Counted from the first letter of the stretch, positions 31,915 through 40,261 are shown. The stretch: 48,882 nt of DNA from Oscillospiraceae bacterium (GCA_003526845.1 DPVM01000005.1:304657-353538); one strand, 5' to 3'. Notes: generated by a model not told the origin, from the sequence alone. Numbers and translations: made by a program.

Positions 31915-33176
31915 AAAAAATAATTTCGCTTTTACTCTCATTTTGTATTGCCGCCTCGTGCTGTGCCGGTTTTACTGTGAATGCGTTTGCCGCCGATAAA
32001 TATTTTGATAAGGAAACGATAGATTATTACAAAAACCTCGGTCTTCAGGGCGAAACACTCAATGTCTATAACTGGGGCGAATATATTTCGGCAGGCGACG
32101 AAGACTCAATGGATGTTATCGGTGAGTTTGAACGCCTTACCGGCGCAAAAGTCAATTACACACAGTTTGATTCAAACGAGGATATGTATTCTAAGTTGAG
32201 CGGCGGCGGTGTTTCGTATGATGTAATCGTTCCGTCGGACTATATGGTTGACAGACTTGTTGACGAGGATATGCTCTGCGAGCTTGATTATTCAAATATC
32301 CCGAATTTTAAAAATGTCAGGTCGGATTGTAAAAATCTTTATTTCGACCCACAGCAAAAATATTCCGTATGTTACAATACAGGCACAACCGTTTTGATTT
32401 ATAACAAAAAGCTTGTTAAAGAAACGCCGGATTCTTGGAGCGTTTTATGGGACGAGCAGTATCGCGGCAAGGTGCTTATGTTTAATAATCCGCGCGATGC
32501 GTTTGCGATTGCACAGTTTATGCTCGGTCAAAATATCAATACAACCGATGAGCAGGACTGGGCTGACGCGGCAGAGCTTTTGGCTCAGCAAAAGGATAAG
32601 GTAAAGCCCGTTTATGTTATGGACGAGGTTTTCAATCTTATGGAGTCGGGCGAATATGCCTTCGCAACCTATTATGCAGGCGATTTCGTTTTGATGAACG
32701 AAAATAATCCCGATCTTGGCTTTTGCTTTCCCAAAGAGGGCGTAAATGCGTTTTATGATGCGTTTTGCGTTCCTAAATGCACAAAAAATAAAAAGGGCGC
32801 AGAGGCTTTTATTAATTTTATGATGGAGCCGGAGGTCGCACTCCAAAATCAGGAGTTTATATACTATGCCTCTGCAAACGATAAGGTAAAAAATAATACC
32901 GATTCGTCGCTTTACGGAAATGAAGCGGTTTATCCCAAGAGGCAGCCTAAAAGCCAACCGTTTAAAAATCTCCCTCAAAACATTCTCGAGCTTGAAAACT
33001 CACTTTGGACCCAAATTAAAAGCGACAAGCTCAGCACCGAGAATAAGAGCAGGGAAAAACAAATTTATATCGAGTCGGCGGCAGTCGGCGGCGTTGTTGT
33101 GATATGCGTTGCAGTCAGCATTGTGAAAAAACGCAAAAAGAAAAAAGAACAGGATTTGAGTGATTTATATGAGTAA
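31911..33176 (+). CDS. potD: Polyamine ABC transporter binding protein with C-terminal membrane anchor
   Basis: A 421-residue solute-binding protein starting at TTG with AAGGAGG (31897-31903) seven bases upstream. Residues 1-27 form a signal peptide, with a likely signal-peptidase-I site after A-F-A; no convincing lipobox is present. The body has L-N-V-Y-N-W-G-E-Y-I, Y-D-V-I-V-P-S-D-Y-M and A-F-A-T-Y-Y-A-G-D of PotD proteins, with aromatic and acidic residues for polyamine binding. Near residues 390-405 there is a hydrophobic helix followed by K-K-R-K-K-K-K, so the protein is probably anchored by its C-terminus with a short tail in the cytosol, in place of the usual lipid anchor. Confidence 0.93.
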   Translation: MKKIISLLLSFCIAASCCAGFTVNAFAADKYFDKETIDYYKNLGLQGETLNVYNWGEYISAGDEDSMDVIGEFERLTGAKVNYTQFDSNEDMYSKLSGGGVSYDVIVPSDYMVDRLVDEDMLCELDYSNIPNFKNVRSDCKNLYFDPQQKYSVCYNTGTTVLIYNKKLVKETPDSWSVLWDEQYRGKVLMFNNPRDAFAIAQFMLGQNINTTDEQDWADAAELLAQQKDKVKPVYVMDEVFNLMESGEYAFATYYAGDFVLMNENNPDLGFCFPKEGVNAFYDAFCVPKCTKNKKGAEAFINFMMEPEVALQNQEFIYYASANDKVKNNTDSSLYGNEAVYPKRQPKSQPFKNLPQNILELENSLWTQIKSDKLSTENKSREKQIYIESAAVGGVVVICVAVSIVKKRKKKKEQDLSDLYE

Positions 33177-33825
33177 TAAAATTAAATGCGCCGTTTTTGA
33201 TTTAGACGGCACTCTTGTTAATACAATCGACGATTTGGCAGGAGCAACCGAGATACTTCTTAAAAATCATAATTTTGAGTCACACTGGACATTGGAGGAT
33301 TATTTCCGCTTTGTCGGCAACGGCGCAAAAAAACTTGTTGAGCGTGCGTTTGACGAAACGCTCGACGAAAAAACCCTTTGCGAAAGATATGAGGAGTTTA
33401 AGCCGATTTATGACAAAATCAAGCTTGATCATGCTCATGCCTATGACGGAGTCAAGGAACAGCTTGATATTCTTAAAGAAAAGGGCATAAAGCTTTGCGT
33501 TGTTACAAATAAGCCCGATGTTGCCGCCCACGGAATGGTTGAGCATATTTTCGGCAAGGGATTTTTCGATGTGATTATCGGCTGTATCGACGGTGTACCC
33601 ACAAAACCCGACCCGACTACAACATTTAAGGCTCTCGATGCTGTCGGCTGTATCCCGAAAGAGGCTGTTTTCTTCGGCGACAGCGAGGTCGATATGCGAA
33701 CCGCAAAGAATGCCGGAATCGAGGCAATCGGCTGTTCATGGGGATTCAGATCGTTCGGAGTTTTGTTTAAAGAAAACCCATCAGCCATCATCGACGAGCC
33801 GAAATACATATCAAAATTATTCTGA
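33169..33825 (+). CDS. HAD-superfamily phosphatase (phosphoglycolate-phosphatase-like)
   Basis: A 218-residue HAD hydrolase: motif I V-F-D-L-D-G-T-L-V-N-T with the nucleophile Asp, motif II V-V-T-N-K, motif III K-P-D-P, and motif IV G-D-S-E-V-D with the metal Asp pair, plus a helical cap (about 20-80). This matches the Gph/PpaX group, but substrates in this family are not safely predicted. The start is uncertain: ATG 33169 overlaps potD by eight bases, and GTG 33160 in the same frame has AGGA five bases upstream. It is co-transcribed with pot, though its function is probably unrelated. Confidence 0.88.
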   Translation: MSNKIKCAVFDLDGTLVNTIDDLAGATEILLKNHNFESHWTLEDYFRFVGNGAKKLVERAFDETLDEKTLCERYEEFKPIYDKIKLDHAHAYDGVKEQLDILKEKGIKLCVVTNKPDVAAHGMVEHIFGKGFFDVIIGCIDGVPTKPDPTTTFKALDAVGCIPKEAVFFGDSEVDMRTAKNAGIEAIGCSWGFRSFGVLFKENPSAIIDEPKYISKLF

Positions 33826-33857
33826 TTAAAAAAATTTGAAAAAGTTTGAAAAAAGTG

Positions 33858-33886
33858 TTGACATTTGCAGTTCGTTTTGATATAAT
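33858..33886 (+). promoter_or_regulatory. Perfect consensus sigma-A promoter for tRNA-Leu
   Basis: TTGACA (33858-33863), exactly 17 bases, TATAAT (33881-33886). The predicted start near 33893 lies seven bases before the mature tRNA. Confidence 0.92.
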
Positions 33887-33899
33887 TCATATCGTTGAC

Positions 33900-33984
33900 G
33901 CGAGAGTGGCGGAATCGGCAGACGCGCACGTTTGAGGGGCGTGTGGGGCGACTCGTACGGGTTCAAGTCCCGTCTCTCGCACCA
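33900..33984 (+). tRNA. tRNA-Leu(GAG)
   Basis: An 85-base tRNA with encoded CCA. The acceptor stem GCGAGAG pairs with CTCTCGC (33974-33980). The D arm carries the usual G-rich loop, the anticodon stem CACGT/GCGTG encloses the loop with GAG at 33934-33936, and a long variable arm marks class II. The T arm contains GGTTCAAGTCC. It reads CUC and CUU leucine codons. It is a single gene with its own consensus promoter and terminator. Confidence 0.95.
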
Positions 33985-34022
33985 AAATAAGCAGTATCCA
34001 TTTGGATGCTGCTTATTTTTTT
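33985..34022 (+). terminator. Terminator of tRNA-Leu
   Basis: AAATAAGCAGTATCC pairs with GGATGCTGCTTATTT (one T-G wobble) around a short loop, followed by T residues. It begins directly at the tRNA 3' end. Confidence 0.9.
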
Positions 34023-34056
34023 GTTTTTATATATATTTTTGTTCTCCGAAAATTCT

Positions 34057-34084
34057 TTGACATTTTGCGCTTTTATGCTATAAT
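34057..34084 (+). promoter_or_regulatory. Strong promoter for the Q/N/Y-rich protein gene
   Basis: A perfect TTGACA (34057-34062), a 16-base spacer, and TGCTATAAT with a perfect TATAAT (34079-34084) and extended TG. AGGGAGGA follows before the ATG at 34106. Confidence 0.88.
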
Positions 34085-34105
34085 CAAACCAAAGGGAGGA
34101 TTTTT

Positions 34106-34615
34106 ATGCAAGATAACAATTATCAATATAATCAAACCGAGCCTAAACAGTCCGGAGCATATGATTGCTCAAACGGCACAAACTCTCAATATTATCAAAA
34201 CGCTCAATACAACGCTTATTATCAAAACGGGCAGTATCAATCCCAATATCAGAACAATCAATATTATCAGCCGCAGTATCAGCAGTATCAAAATTCGCAA
34301 TACGGCTATCCGACCCCGGCACAGCAGGAGTATGCAAATTTTGAAAATAAGCTGTCAAACGCAAAAATACTCGGAATAATTTCAATTGTTATGGCGTTTG
34401 TAACTCCGTTTATCGGCATTATTTTAGGTATAATCGGTCTTGTCAATGTTTCCGATGTCCCTATTAGTTATGTTCCGCTTGAGGAAAAAAGAAAAAGCTG
34501 TAAAATGCTCAACACCCTTGGTATTGTTCTTCCGTTTGTTTGGGTTGCGGCTGTATTAATTATTTGTGCTTTGTTCTTTACAACGGCGTTTTCAACCATC
34601 GGCTCGATGATATAG
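34106..34615 (+). CDS. Membrane protein with a Q/N/Y-rich N-terminal region (DUF4190-like helices)
   Basis: A 169-residue protein. Residues 1-76 are low-complexity, made mostly of Gln, Asn, Tyr and Ser in loose repeats (N-Q-Y-Y, Q-Y-Q-S-Q-Y), with no folded-domain pattern. Residues 86-115 (I-L-G-I-I-S-I-V-M-A-F, then G-I-I-L-G-I-I-G-L) and 136-160 form two helical regions like DUF4190 proteins, with a basic loop between them (E-E-K-R-K-S-C-K). The disordered part would be on the inside. Strong promoter and ribosome site suggest good expression. Function is unknown; such tails can drive clustering or binding to other proteins. Confidence 0.75.
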   Translation: MQDNNYQYNQTEPKQSGAYDCSNGTNSQYYQNAQYNAYYQNGQYQSQYQNNQYYQPQYQQYQNSQYGYPTPAQQEYANFENKLSNAKILGIISIVMAFVTPFIGIILGIIGLVNVSDVPISYVPLEEKRKSCKMLNTLGIVLPFVWVAAVLIICALFFTTAFSTIGSMI

Positions 34616-34653
34616 GCTTGTTTTGCTTTAATTTTATACAAATTTTATTATGA

Positions 34654-34698
34654 AAAAACGGCATTTGTTCTATAAAACATAGAATGTATGCCGTTTTT
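34654..34698 (+). terminator. Rho-independent terminator
   Basis: AAAAACGGCAT (34654-34664) pairs with ATGCCGTTTTT (34688-34698); inside it TTCTAT pairs with ATAGAA. The 205-base gap from 34616 to 34820 otherwise holds only AT-rich leader sequence with a possible TTGACC -35 near 34760. Confidence 0.88.
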
Positions 34699-34820
34699 CT
34701 TGATTTTAAAGCCTGATAGGCTTATATTAATAATAAGTTAAACAATATCTTGATTTTGTTTGACCCAGTGATGAATGATACATAATTTTTATAACGTAAT
34801 TTTAAGAAAGGATTTTTACT

Positions 34821-35315
34821 ATGGCTACTAAAAAAACACAAACTGCAAAAACAGCAGTAAAGGAAGAAGCAAAAAAAGCAACACAAACCGTTAAAGAAAC
34901 TGCTGAGAAGGTAGAAAAATCAGCAAAGCAGGTTGCAAAAAAAGCAGAAACAGCTACAAAAAAAGCGGTAGACAAAGCAGAAAAGGCAACAAAGGAAACA
35001 GCTAAAAAGGTTGAAAAAGCAACGAAGGACGCCGCAAAGAAAACAGAGTCCGCAGTTAAAGAGGCAGCCAAAAAGGCAGAGCCTGCAAAGAAAGCTCCGA
35101 AAAAAACAAAGAAAGCTGCTGTTGAAGAAGTATTCTTTGAGTTTGCTGGCAAAAAAATCAAACCTGCCGATATGGCAGAAGCCGCAAAGCAGGATTATAT
35201 CGCCGCAGGTCACAAGGCTTCGTCAATCAAAGCACTTCGTGTTTATGTAAAAGCAGAGGATAACGCCGCTTATTATGTAATCAACGATGAGGTTACAGGC
35301 AAGGTTTCTCTCTAA
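34821..35315 (+). CDS. Lys/Ala-rich histone-H1-like protein with a DUF6465-type C-terminal domain
   Basis: A 164-residue protein. Residues 1-100 consist of repeats of Lys, Ala, Thr and Glu (for example A-K-K-A-T-Q-T-V-K-E-T-A-E-K-V-E-K), with an 11-residue-like helical rhythm, strongly reminiscent of histone H1 tails and LEA-type helices. Residues 105-164 form a compact domain (E-V-F-F-E-F-A-G-K-K-I, then I-K-A-L-R-V-Y-V-K-A-E-D-N-A-A-Y-Y-V-I-N) that fits DUF6465. The basic tail probably binds DNA, RNA or another polyanion. AAAGGA precedes the ATG. It stands alone between two terminators, so it is an independent gene. Molecular function is unproven. Confidence 0.82.
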   Translation: MATKKTQTAKTAVKEEAKKATQTVKETAEKVEKSAKQVAKKAETATKKAVDKAEKATKETAKKVEKATKDAAKKTESAVKEAAKKAEPAKKAPKKTKKAAVEEVFFEFAGKKIKPADMAEAAKQDYIAAGHKASSIKALRVYVKAEDNAAYYVINDEVTGKVSL

Positions 35316-35339
35316 TCGTTTAATCTTTATTAACCGCTG

Positions 35340-35373
35340 AAATAAAAGCATCTTGCGATGCTTTTATTTTTTT
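35340..35373 (+). terminator. Rho-independent terminator
   Basis: AAATAAAAGCATC (35340-35352) and GATGCTTTTATTT (35357-35369) form a perfect 13-base stem with a four-base loop, followed by T residues. Confidence 0.9.
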
Positions 35374-35381
35374 GCCTTTTG

Positions 35382-35390
35382 TGCTAAAAT
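35382..35390 (+). promoter_or_regulatory. Extended -10 box for the EamA transporter gene
   Basis: TGCTAAAAT, an extended -10 with TAAAAT at 35385-35390; the -35 region lies in the terminator's T tail and is weak. The transcript would begin near 35397, leaving a very short leader with GAGGT before the ATG at 35410. Confidence 0.4.
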
Positions 35391-35409
35391 GTTTTTGAGG
35401 TATTTTATA

Positions 35410-36360
35410 ATGAATAAACATAAATTTTTAACCAAAACAATCTTTGTCTGGCTGATTGCGGCTGTCTGCTGTTTTTTGTGGGGGTCTGCGTTTCCGTCAA
35501 TCAAAATCGGCTACCGCCTTTTTAACATTTCATCGTCAGATACTGCGTCGATAATTTTGTTTGCAGGCGTTCGCTTTTTCCTTGCCGGTATTTTAACGGT
35601 GATTATATTCTCGTTCGTAAATAAAAAATTGCTGTTGCCGACCAAAAAATCATTGCCTAAAATCGGCGTGTTGTCGCTTTTTCAAACAATTTTTCAATAT
35701 ATATTGTTTTATATTGCGCTTGCACGCACAACAGGGGAAAAGGCGTCGGTTATTCAGGGCACAAGCGTCTTTGTCGCACTGTTGATATCGTGCCTTATAT
35801 TTAAAATGGAAAAGCTCACCTTGTCGAAATTTCTCGGCAGCGTTGTAGGCTTTGTCGGCGTAATCCTCGTCAGCCTTGATATATTTACACAGCATCAATC
35901 GGGTGTCAGCGGCGAACTTCTTGCATTTTTGAGCACCGTCAGCTACGCTTTTTCGTCTGTGTTTATGAAACGCTACTCAAAGGAGGACAATCCTGCGATG
36001 CTTTCAGGCTGGCAGTTTATCTTAGGCGGCGCTGTTATGATGATATTCGGCACGGCTTTCGGCGGAAAAATTTCGGGCTTTACGGTCAAATCAACATTGC
36101 TGTTAATTTATCTTGCATTGATTTCGGCTGTCGCTTATTCACTTTGGAGCATTCTCCTCAAATACAATCCTGTTTCAAAGGTTGCCGTGTGCGGATTTAT
36201 GACTCCGGTTTTCGGCTATGCGCTTTCTTCGCTCTTCGCAAGTGAAGGTCAAAAAATGGGCGCAATCGGCGTCGTCGCATTGCTGCTTGTGGTTTTGGGT
36301 ATGATAATCGTCAACCGCTCTCCGTCAGCCGCACGCTCCGACAAAAATTTATTGCAATAA
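35410..36360 (+). CDS. EamA/DMT family transporter
   Basis: A 316-residue inner-membrane protein with about ten helices arranged as two EamA repeats. The first repeat opens with C-F-L-W-G-S-A-F-P-S-I-K-I-G, the second near residue 170 with A-F-L-S-T-V-S-Y-A-F-S-S-V-F. The start is ATG 35410 with GAGGT upstream; a longer frame exists but begins inside the terminator. DMT carriers export or import small metabolites such as amino acids; the substrate here is unknown. It has its own weak promoter and no close partner. Confidence 0.9.
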   Translation: MNKHKFLTKTIFVWLIAAVCCFLWGSAFPSIKIGYRLFNISSSDTASIILFAGVRFFLAGILTVIIFSFVNKKLLLPTKKSLPKIGVLSLFQTIFQYILFYIALARTTGEKASVIQGTSVFVALLISCLIFKMEKLTLSKFLGSVVGFVGVILVSLDIFTQHQSGVSGELLAFLSTVSYAFSSVFMKRYSKEDNPAMLSGWQFILGGAVMMIFGTAFGGKISGFTVKSTLLLIYLALISAVAYSLWSILLKYNPVSKVAVCGFMTPVFGYALSSLFASEGQKMGAIGVVALLLVVLGMIIVNRSPSAARSDKNLLQ

Positions 36361-36380
36361 TAATGATTATATTATATAAT
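36352..36380 (+). promoter_or_regulatory. Promoter of the peptidase-exporter-GH2-cyclophilin operon
   Basis: TTGCAA (36352-36357), overlapping the end of the EamA gene, a 17-base spacer, and a perfect TATAAT (36375-36380). A 30-base leader leads to AGGAGG and the ATG at 36414. Confidence 0.65.
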
Positions 36381-36413
36381 TTATTTACAGAATATCTATA
36401 ATAGGAGGCAGTT

Positions 36414-36863
36414 ATGCCCGATTCTCTTTCAATTAAGGAAATTATTGATAAATACGGAACATATACCGGTTTGACTATGGGCACCTCGATGCGACCGCTT
36501 TTGCATCAGCAAAAGGACAATATCATCGTCGTTAAGCCAAAGGGCAGACTGAAAAAATACGATGTTGCGCTCTATGTTACCGACTACGGCAAGTATATTA
36601 TGCACCGTGTTGTCGAGGTCCACCCCGACCATTACATTATCACAGGCGACAATTTGCTTGCAAAAGAGTATGTCACAGACGATATGATTTGCGGCAAACT
36701 TGCCGGTTTTTACAAAAACGGCAAAAAATATGTTGATTGCGAAAACGGCAAATTGTATAAAATCTATTCAAGGGTTTGGGTTGCGCTCAAGCCGCTCCGT
36801 CCGATTTCTATTTTTGCCCAAAGGGGCTTTTCATTCATTAAACGAAAGGTATTCAAAAAATAA
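36414..36863 (+). CDS. S24/S26 family peptidase (signal-peptidase-like)
   Basis: A 149-residue protein. T-M-G-T-S-M-R-P holds the nucleophile Ser25; Y-I-M-H-R-V-V-E-V holds His64 at the place where eukaryotic-type and SipW-like signal peptidases carry His rather than the Lys of bacterial LepB; I-T-G-D-N gives Asp79. No N-terminal membrane helix is seen. The C-terminus is basic and amphipathic. It is followed after three bases by an ABC exporter, an arrangement often found where a peptide is matured and exported. AGGAGG precedes the ATG. No precursor peptide is visible nearby. Confidence 0.85.
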   Translation: MPDSLSIKEIIDKYGTYTGLTMGTSMRPLLHQQKDNIIVVKPKGRLKKYDVALYVTDYGKYIMHRVVEVHPDHYIITGDNLLAKEYVTDDMICGKLAGFYKNGKKYVDCENGKLYKIYSRVWVALKPLRPISIFAQRGFSFIKRKVFKK

Positions 36864-36866
36864 CCG

Positions 36867-38564
36867 ATGGAACAAAACAACAGAAAAAAATTCAATAAAT
36901 CCGATATTGAAATTTGGCGTTGGATATACTCGATTTGCAAATCCGAACGGCTCAAGGTTGTTGTGATTATAGCGGCAAATGTTGTTTCTGCCGTTTTGAC
37001 CATCGCATTTGCAAATTTTTCTAAAAATCTTATTAATGCCGCTACTGAAGAACATTCAATGAAGCGCGTTATTTATTTTGCGTTGTGCTATTTTGCTGTT
37101 GTCGCTGTGCAAATGTTTATAACTCTGCTCGGCAAATCAATGTCGGAGCGCTGCAAGGGCAAGCTTGAATGGGAACTTAAACAGCATATGCTCAAGGTCA
37201 TAATGAAAAAAGACTATGCAAGCATCACAAAATACCATACGGGCGAGTTGCAAAACAGAATGTTTAACGATGTCGTTGTCATTTCCGACGGATTTACAAC
37301 GATTTTGCCGAATGTGCTCTATTTGCTTGTAAAACTGTTTTGTGCCTTTGGTTATCTTATCGTTATCGACAAAATTTTTGCATTTCTCTTTCTTGTCGGC
37401 GGTTGTGCGGTGTTCCTTTGCATGCAGCTGTTTCGCAAAACGCTCAAACACCTGCATAAACAGGTGCAGGAAACCGAGGGCAAAACACGCTCGTTTATTC
37501 AAGAGGCTGTCACAAGTCTGCTTGTGGTAAAAGCGTTTGCCGTAGAGGAAAAAATCGCAGATGATGCCGATAAATACCAAGCCGATAACTATAAGGCAAA
37601 AATGCGCCGCCGATTTTTCGGAATTACAGCTAACGCAGGCGTAACATTTGTGTTTAATCTCGGCTATGTTTTCGCACTTGCGTTCGGTGCATACCGCCTT
37701 ATTCACGGCCTTGATTACGGTACAGTTACCGCAATGCTTCAGCTTGTCAATCAAATTCAGTCGCCGTTTGCTTCGCTTTCCGGTGTTATGCCGAAATATT
37801 TCGAGCTTTTGGCGTCTGCCGAAAGACTTATGGAAATTGAAAATCTCCCCGACGAAGAAATCGGCAAAGCTCCGCTTGAAAATGTTGAGGATACATATAA
37901 AAAACTCAAATCAATCGAGTTTAAAAATATTTCGTTTAAATATGACAGAGATATTATTCTCGATAATACCTCACTCACTGTCAACAAGGGCGATTTTGTC
38001 GCTATAATGGGCATTTCCGGTATAGGCAAAAGCACACTTTTAAAACTTTTGCTCGGCGTGTTTAAGGTTGAAAACGGCGAAATCAACATCAATACAACCG
38101 ACGGCACTATCCCTGCCGATTACAGCACAAGGCATCTGTTTTCGTATGTGCCGCAGGGCAATTTTCTGCTTTCGGGCACAATCAAGGAAAATCTCACCTT
38201 CATCAATTCCGATGTCACCGAGGACGAAATCAACCGCGCCGTTCAAATTGCGTGCGCCGATTCGTTCATCAACGATTTGCCCGATGGGCTTAATACCGTC
38301 ATCGGCGAAAGAGGAGTCGGACTCTCCGAGGGCCAGCTCCAGCGCCTTGCGATTGCGCGCTCGTTACTTTCTAAATCGCCGATTATGTTGCTCGACGAGG
38401 CGACCTCCGCTCTTGACGAGGCTACCGAAAAGCAGTTTTTAACAAATTTAAAGGATTTAAAAAACAAAACCTGCATCATCGTGTCGCACAAAAAAGCGGC
38501 GCTTGATATATGTAATAAATGCGTTCAAATTATCGACTCTAAAATTGTAACGGAGGAAAAGTGA
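36867..38564 (+). CDS. ABC transporter, fused membrane and ATPase domains (exporter type)
   Basis: A 565-residue half-transporter. Residues 1 to about 310 form a type-1 exporter membrane domain of six helices. The ATPase domain has Walker A G-I-S-G-I-G-K-S-T, Q-loop Y-V-P-Q-G-N-F, signature L-S-E-G-Q-L-Q-R (Glu replaces the usual second Gly), Walker B I-M-L-L-D-E-A-T-S-A-L-D and the switch His in V-S-H-K. It works as a dimer and probably exports a peptide or lipid. There is no N-terminal C39 peptidase domain, which fits a separate peptidase encoded just upstream. Its stop overlaps the GH2 start. Confidence 0.92.
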   Translation: MEQNNRKKFNKSDIEIWRWIYSICKSERLKVVVIIAANVVSAVLTIAFANFSKNLINAATEEHSMKRVIYFALCYFAVVAVQMFITLLGKSMSERCKGKLEWELKQHMLKVIMKKDYASITKYHTGELQNRMFNDVVVISDGFTTILPNVLYLLVKLFCAFGYLIVIDKIFAFLFLVGGCAVFLCMQLFRKTLKHLHKQVQETEGKTRSFIQEAVTSLLVVKAFAVEEKIADDADKYQADNYKAKMRRRFFGITANAGVTFVFNLGYVFALAFGAYRLIHGLDYGTVTAMLQLVNQIQSPFASLSGVMPKYFELLASAERLMEIENLPDEEIGKAPLENVEDTYKKLKSIEFKNISFKYDRDIILDNTSLTVNKGDFVAIMGISGIGKSTLLKLLLGVFKVENGEININTTDGTIPADYSTRHLFSYVPQGNFLLSGTIKENLTFINSDVTEDEINRAVQIACADSFINDLPDGLNTVIGERGVGLSEGQLQRLAIARSLLSKSPIMLLDEATSALDEATEKQFLTNLKDLKNKTCIIVSHKKAALDICNKCVQIIDSKIVTEEK

Positions 38565-40261
38565 TGCTTTTAACAAAATGGGGGCAGGACTTAAATAAAT
38601 ATCATCCTTTGTCAGAATATCCGCGCCCACAGTTCGTTCGCGACAGTTATTTGAATTTAAACGGTGTTTGGCAGTTGTCTTTTTCAAAAAGCAGTGTCAT
38701 ACCACACGATTTTGAGTATGAAATAACCGTTCCTTTTTCACCCGAATGTCCACTTTCGGGCGTAAACAGAGTGCTTAATGCGGATGAATATTTGATTTAT
38801 CAACGCTCGTTTGACATTTCGCCGGATTTTAACAAGGGCAGGGTGTTTATTCGCTTTGGCGCAGTTGACCAAATCGCCTGCGTTTATATCAATAAGCACA
38901 AGGTCGGCATTCATCACGGCGGCTACACTCCGTTTTCGTTTGAAATAACGGATTATATTAAGGTCGGCGAAAACACAATCAATGTTTCAGTTCGTGATTT
39001 CTGCGAATCAAATCAATATTCGCGCGGCAAGCAAAAAACAAAGCGCGGCGGTATTTGGTATTCACCCCAAAGCGGAATTTGGCAAACCGTTTGGCTTGAG
39101 TCAACGCCGACGGACTATATTCCGTCTGTCAAAATCACCCCCGATTTTGATAAACAAACCGTTACATTTGAGTATCCCGATGATATTTCGCCCGAGGCTT
39201 TGATTTATGACGGCGATGAGCTTATCGCCGATACAACGGACAAAACCGTTTATATCGAAAATATGAAGCCGTGGTCGCCCGAATCTCCGTTTTTGTATAA
39301 TGTCGAGCTGAAATATAAAAATGATAAGGTAAAAACATATTTCGGCATGCGAAAATTCAGTATTTCGAATGACGAAAACGGTATTCCTCGCCTTTGCCTG
39401 AATAATAAACCCTATTTTCAAAACGGTTTGCTTGATCAGGGTTATTATCCCGACGGATTTTTAACTCCTCCTTCAAACGCCGCTATGGAGTTTGATGTCA
39501 AAACAGTTAAAGAGTGCGGCTTTAATATGCTTAGAAAACATATTAAAATTGAGCCTCTTTTGTGGTATCATTATTGTGATGTCAACGGCATCATCGTTTG
39601 GCAGGATATGATTAACGGCGGTGGCAATTACGGCCTTGAAATCAGCGTTTTGCCGTTTGTCAATATTAATCTCGACGATACAAATTACAAAACTTTCAAA
39701 CGCACTAACAAAGCTGCACGCGACCTTTATTATGAAGAACTCCGTGAAATGGTAGACACTCTTTATAACTGCCCTTGCATTGCAATGTGGGTGCCGTTTA
39801 ACGAGGGCTGGGGGCAGTTCGACAGTGCAAATGCATATAATCTTTTGAAATCGTGGGATAAGACAAGAATTGTCGATTCAGCATCGGGCTGGCATGACAG
39901 AGGCGTTACCGATGTCATTTCAAAGCATATCTATTTCACGCCGATTGTTGTTAAGGCAGGTGCCAGACCATGGCTCCTCACCGAGTTCGGCGGATTGAGC
40001 ACAAGGGTCAAGGGGCACACCTTCAACAACAAAATGTTCGGCTATAAGATTTACAATTCAAAGCAAAGCCTTACAGCAGGATATTCAAGGTTGTTTAACA
40101 AAACAATCATTCCGCAAATTCCTAAAGGACTTTCGGCTACCGTCTACACGCAGGTAACCGATGTCGAGGACGAACTTAACGGACTTCTCACCTATGACAG
40201 ACAGGTGCTTAAAATAGATAAAGAGGTTTTAAAAGAAATTAACGAAAGGGTTAAATTATAA
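38564..40261 (+). CDS. Glycoside hydrolase family 2 protein
   Basis: A 565-residue cytosolic enzyme. The N-terminal sugar-binding jelly roll has L-N-G-V-W-Q-L-S-F and Y-Q-R-S-F; an immunoglobulin-like domain follows; the TIM barrel has acid/base E414 in P-F-N-E-G-W and nucleophile E474 in L-T-E-F-G-G. It is shorter than LacZ. The group includes beta-galactosidases, glucuronidases and mannosidases, so the substrate is open. ATG 38564 is chosen over GTG 38561 because GGAGG (38552-38556) is seven bases away. It overlaps the exporter stop by one base. There is no signal peptide. Confidence 0.88.
   Translation: MLLTKWGQDLNKYHPLSEYPRPQFVRDSYLNLNGVWQLSFSKSSVIPHDFEYEITVPFSPECPLSGVNRVLNADEYLIYQRSFDISPDFNKGRVFIRFGAVDQIACVYINKHKVGIHHGGYTPFSFEITDYIKVGENTINVSVRDFCESNQYSRGKQKTKRGGIWYSPQSGIWQTVWLESTPTDYIPSVKITPDFDKQTVTFEYPDDISPEALIYDGDELIADTTDKTVYIENMKPWSPESPFLYNVELKYKNDKVKTYFGMRKFSISNDENGIPRLCLNNKPYFQNGLLDQGYYPDGFLTPPSNAAMEFDVKTVKECGFNMLRKHIKIEPLLWYHYCDVNGIIVWQDMINGGGNYGLEISVLPFVNINLDDTNYKTFKRTNKAARDLYYEELREMVDTLYNCPCIAMWVPFNEGWGQFDSANAYNLLKSWDKTRIVDSASGWHDRGVTDVISKHIYFTPIVVKAGARPWLLTEFGGLSTRVKGHTFNNKMFGYKIYNSKQSLTAGYSRLFNKTIIPQIPKGLSATVYTQVTDVEDELNGLLTYDRQVLKIDKEVLKEINERVKL

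Noticed and set aside
37137..37754. 205-codon minus-strand frame opposite the ABC exporter
   Set aside because: Antisense to a well-supported membrane domain; Cys/His-rich composition is the complement of hydrophobic codons.
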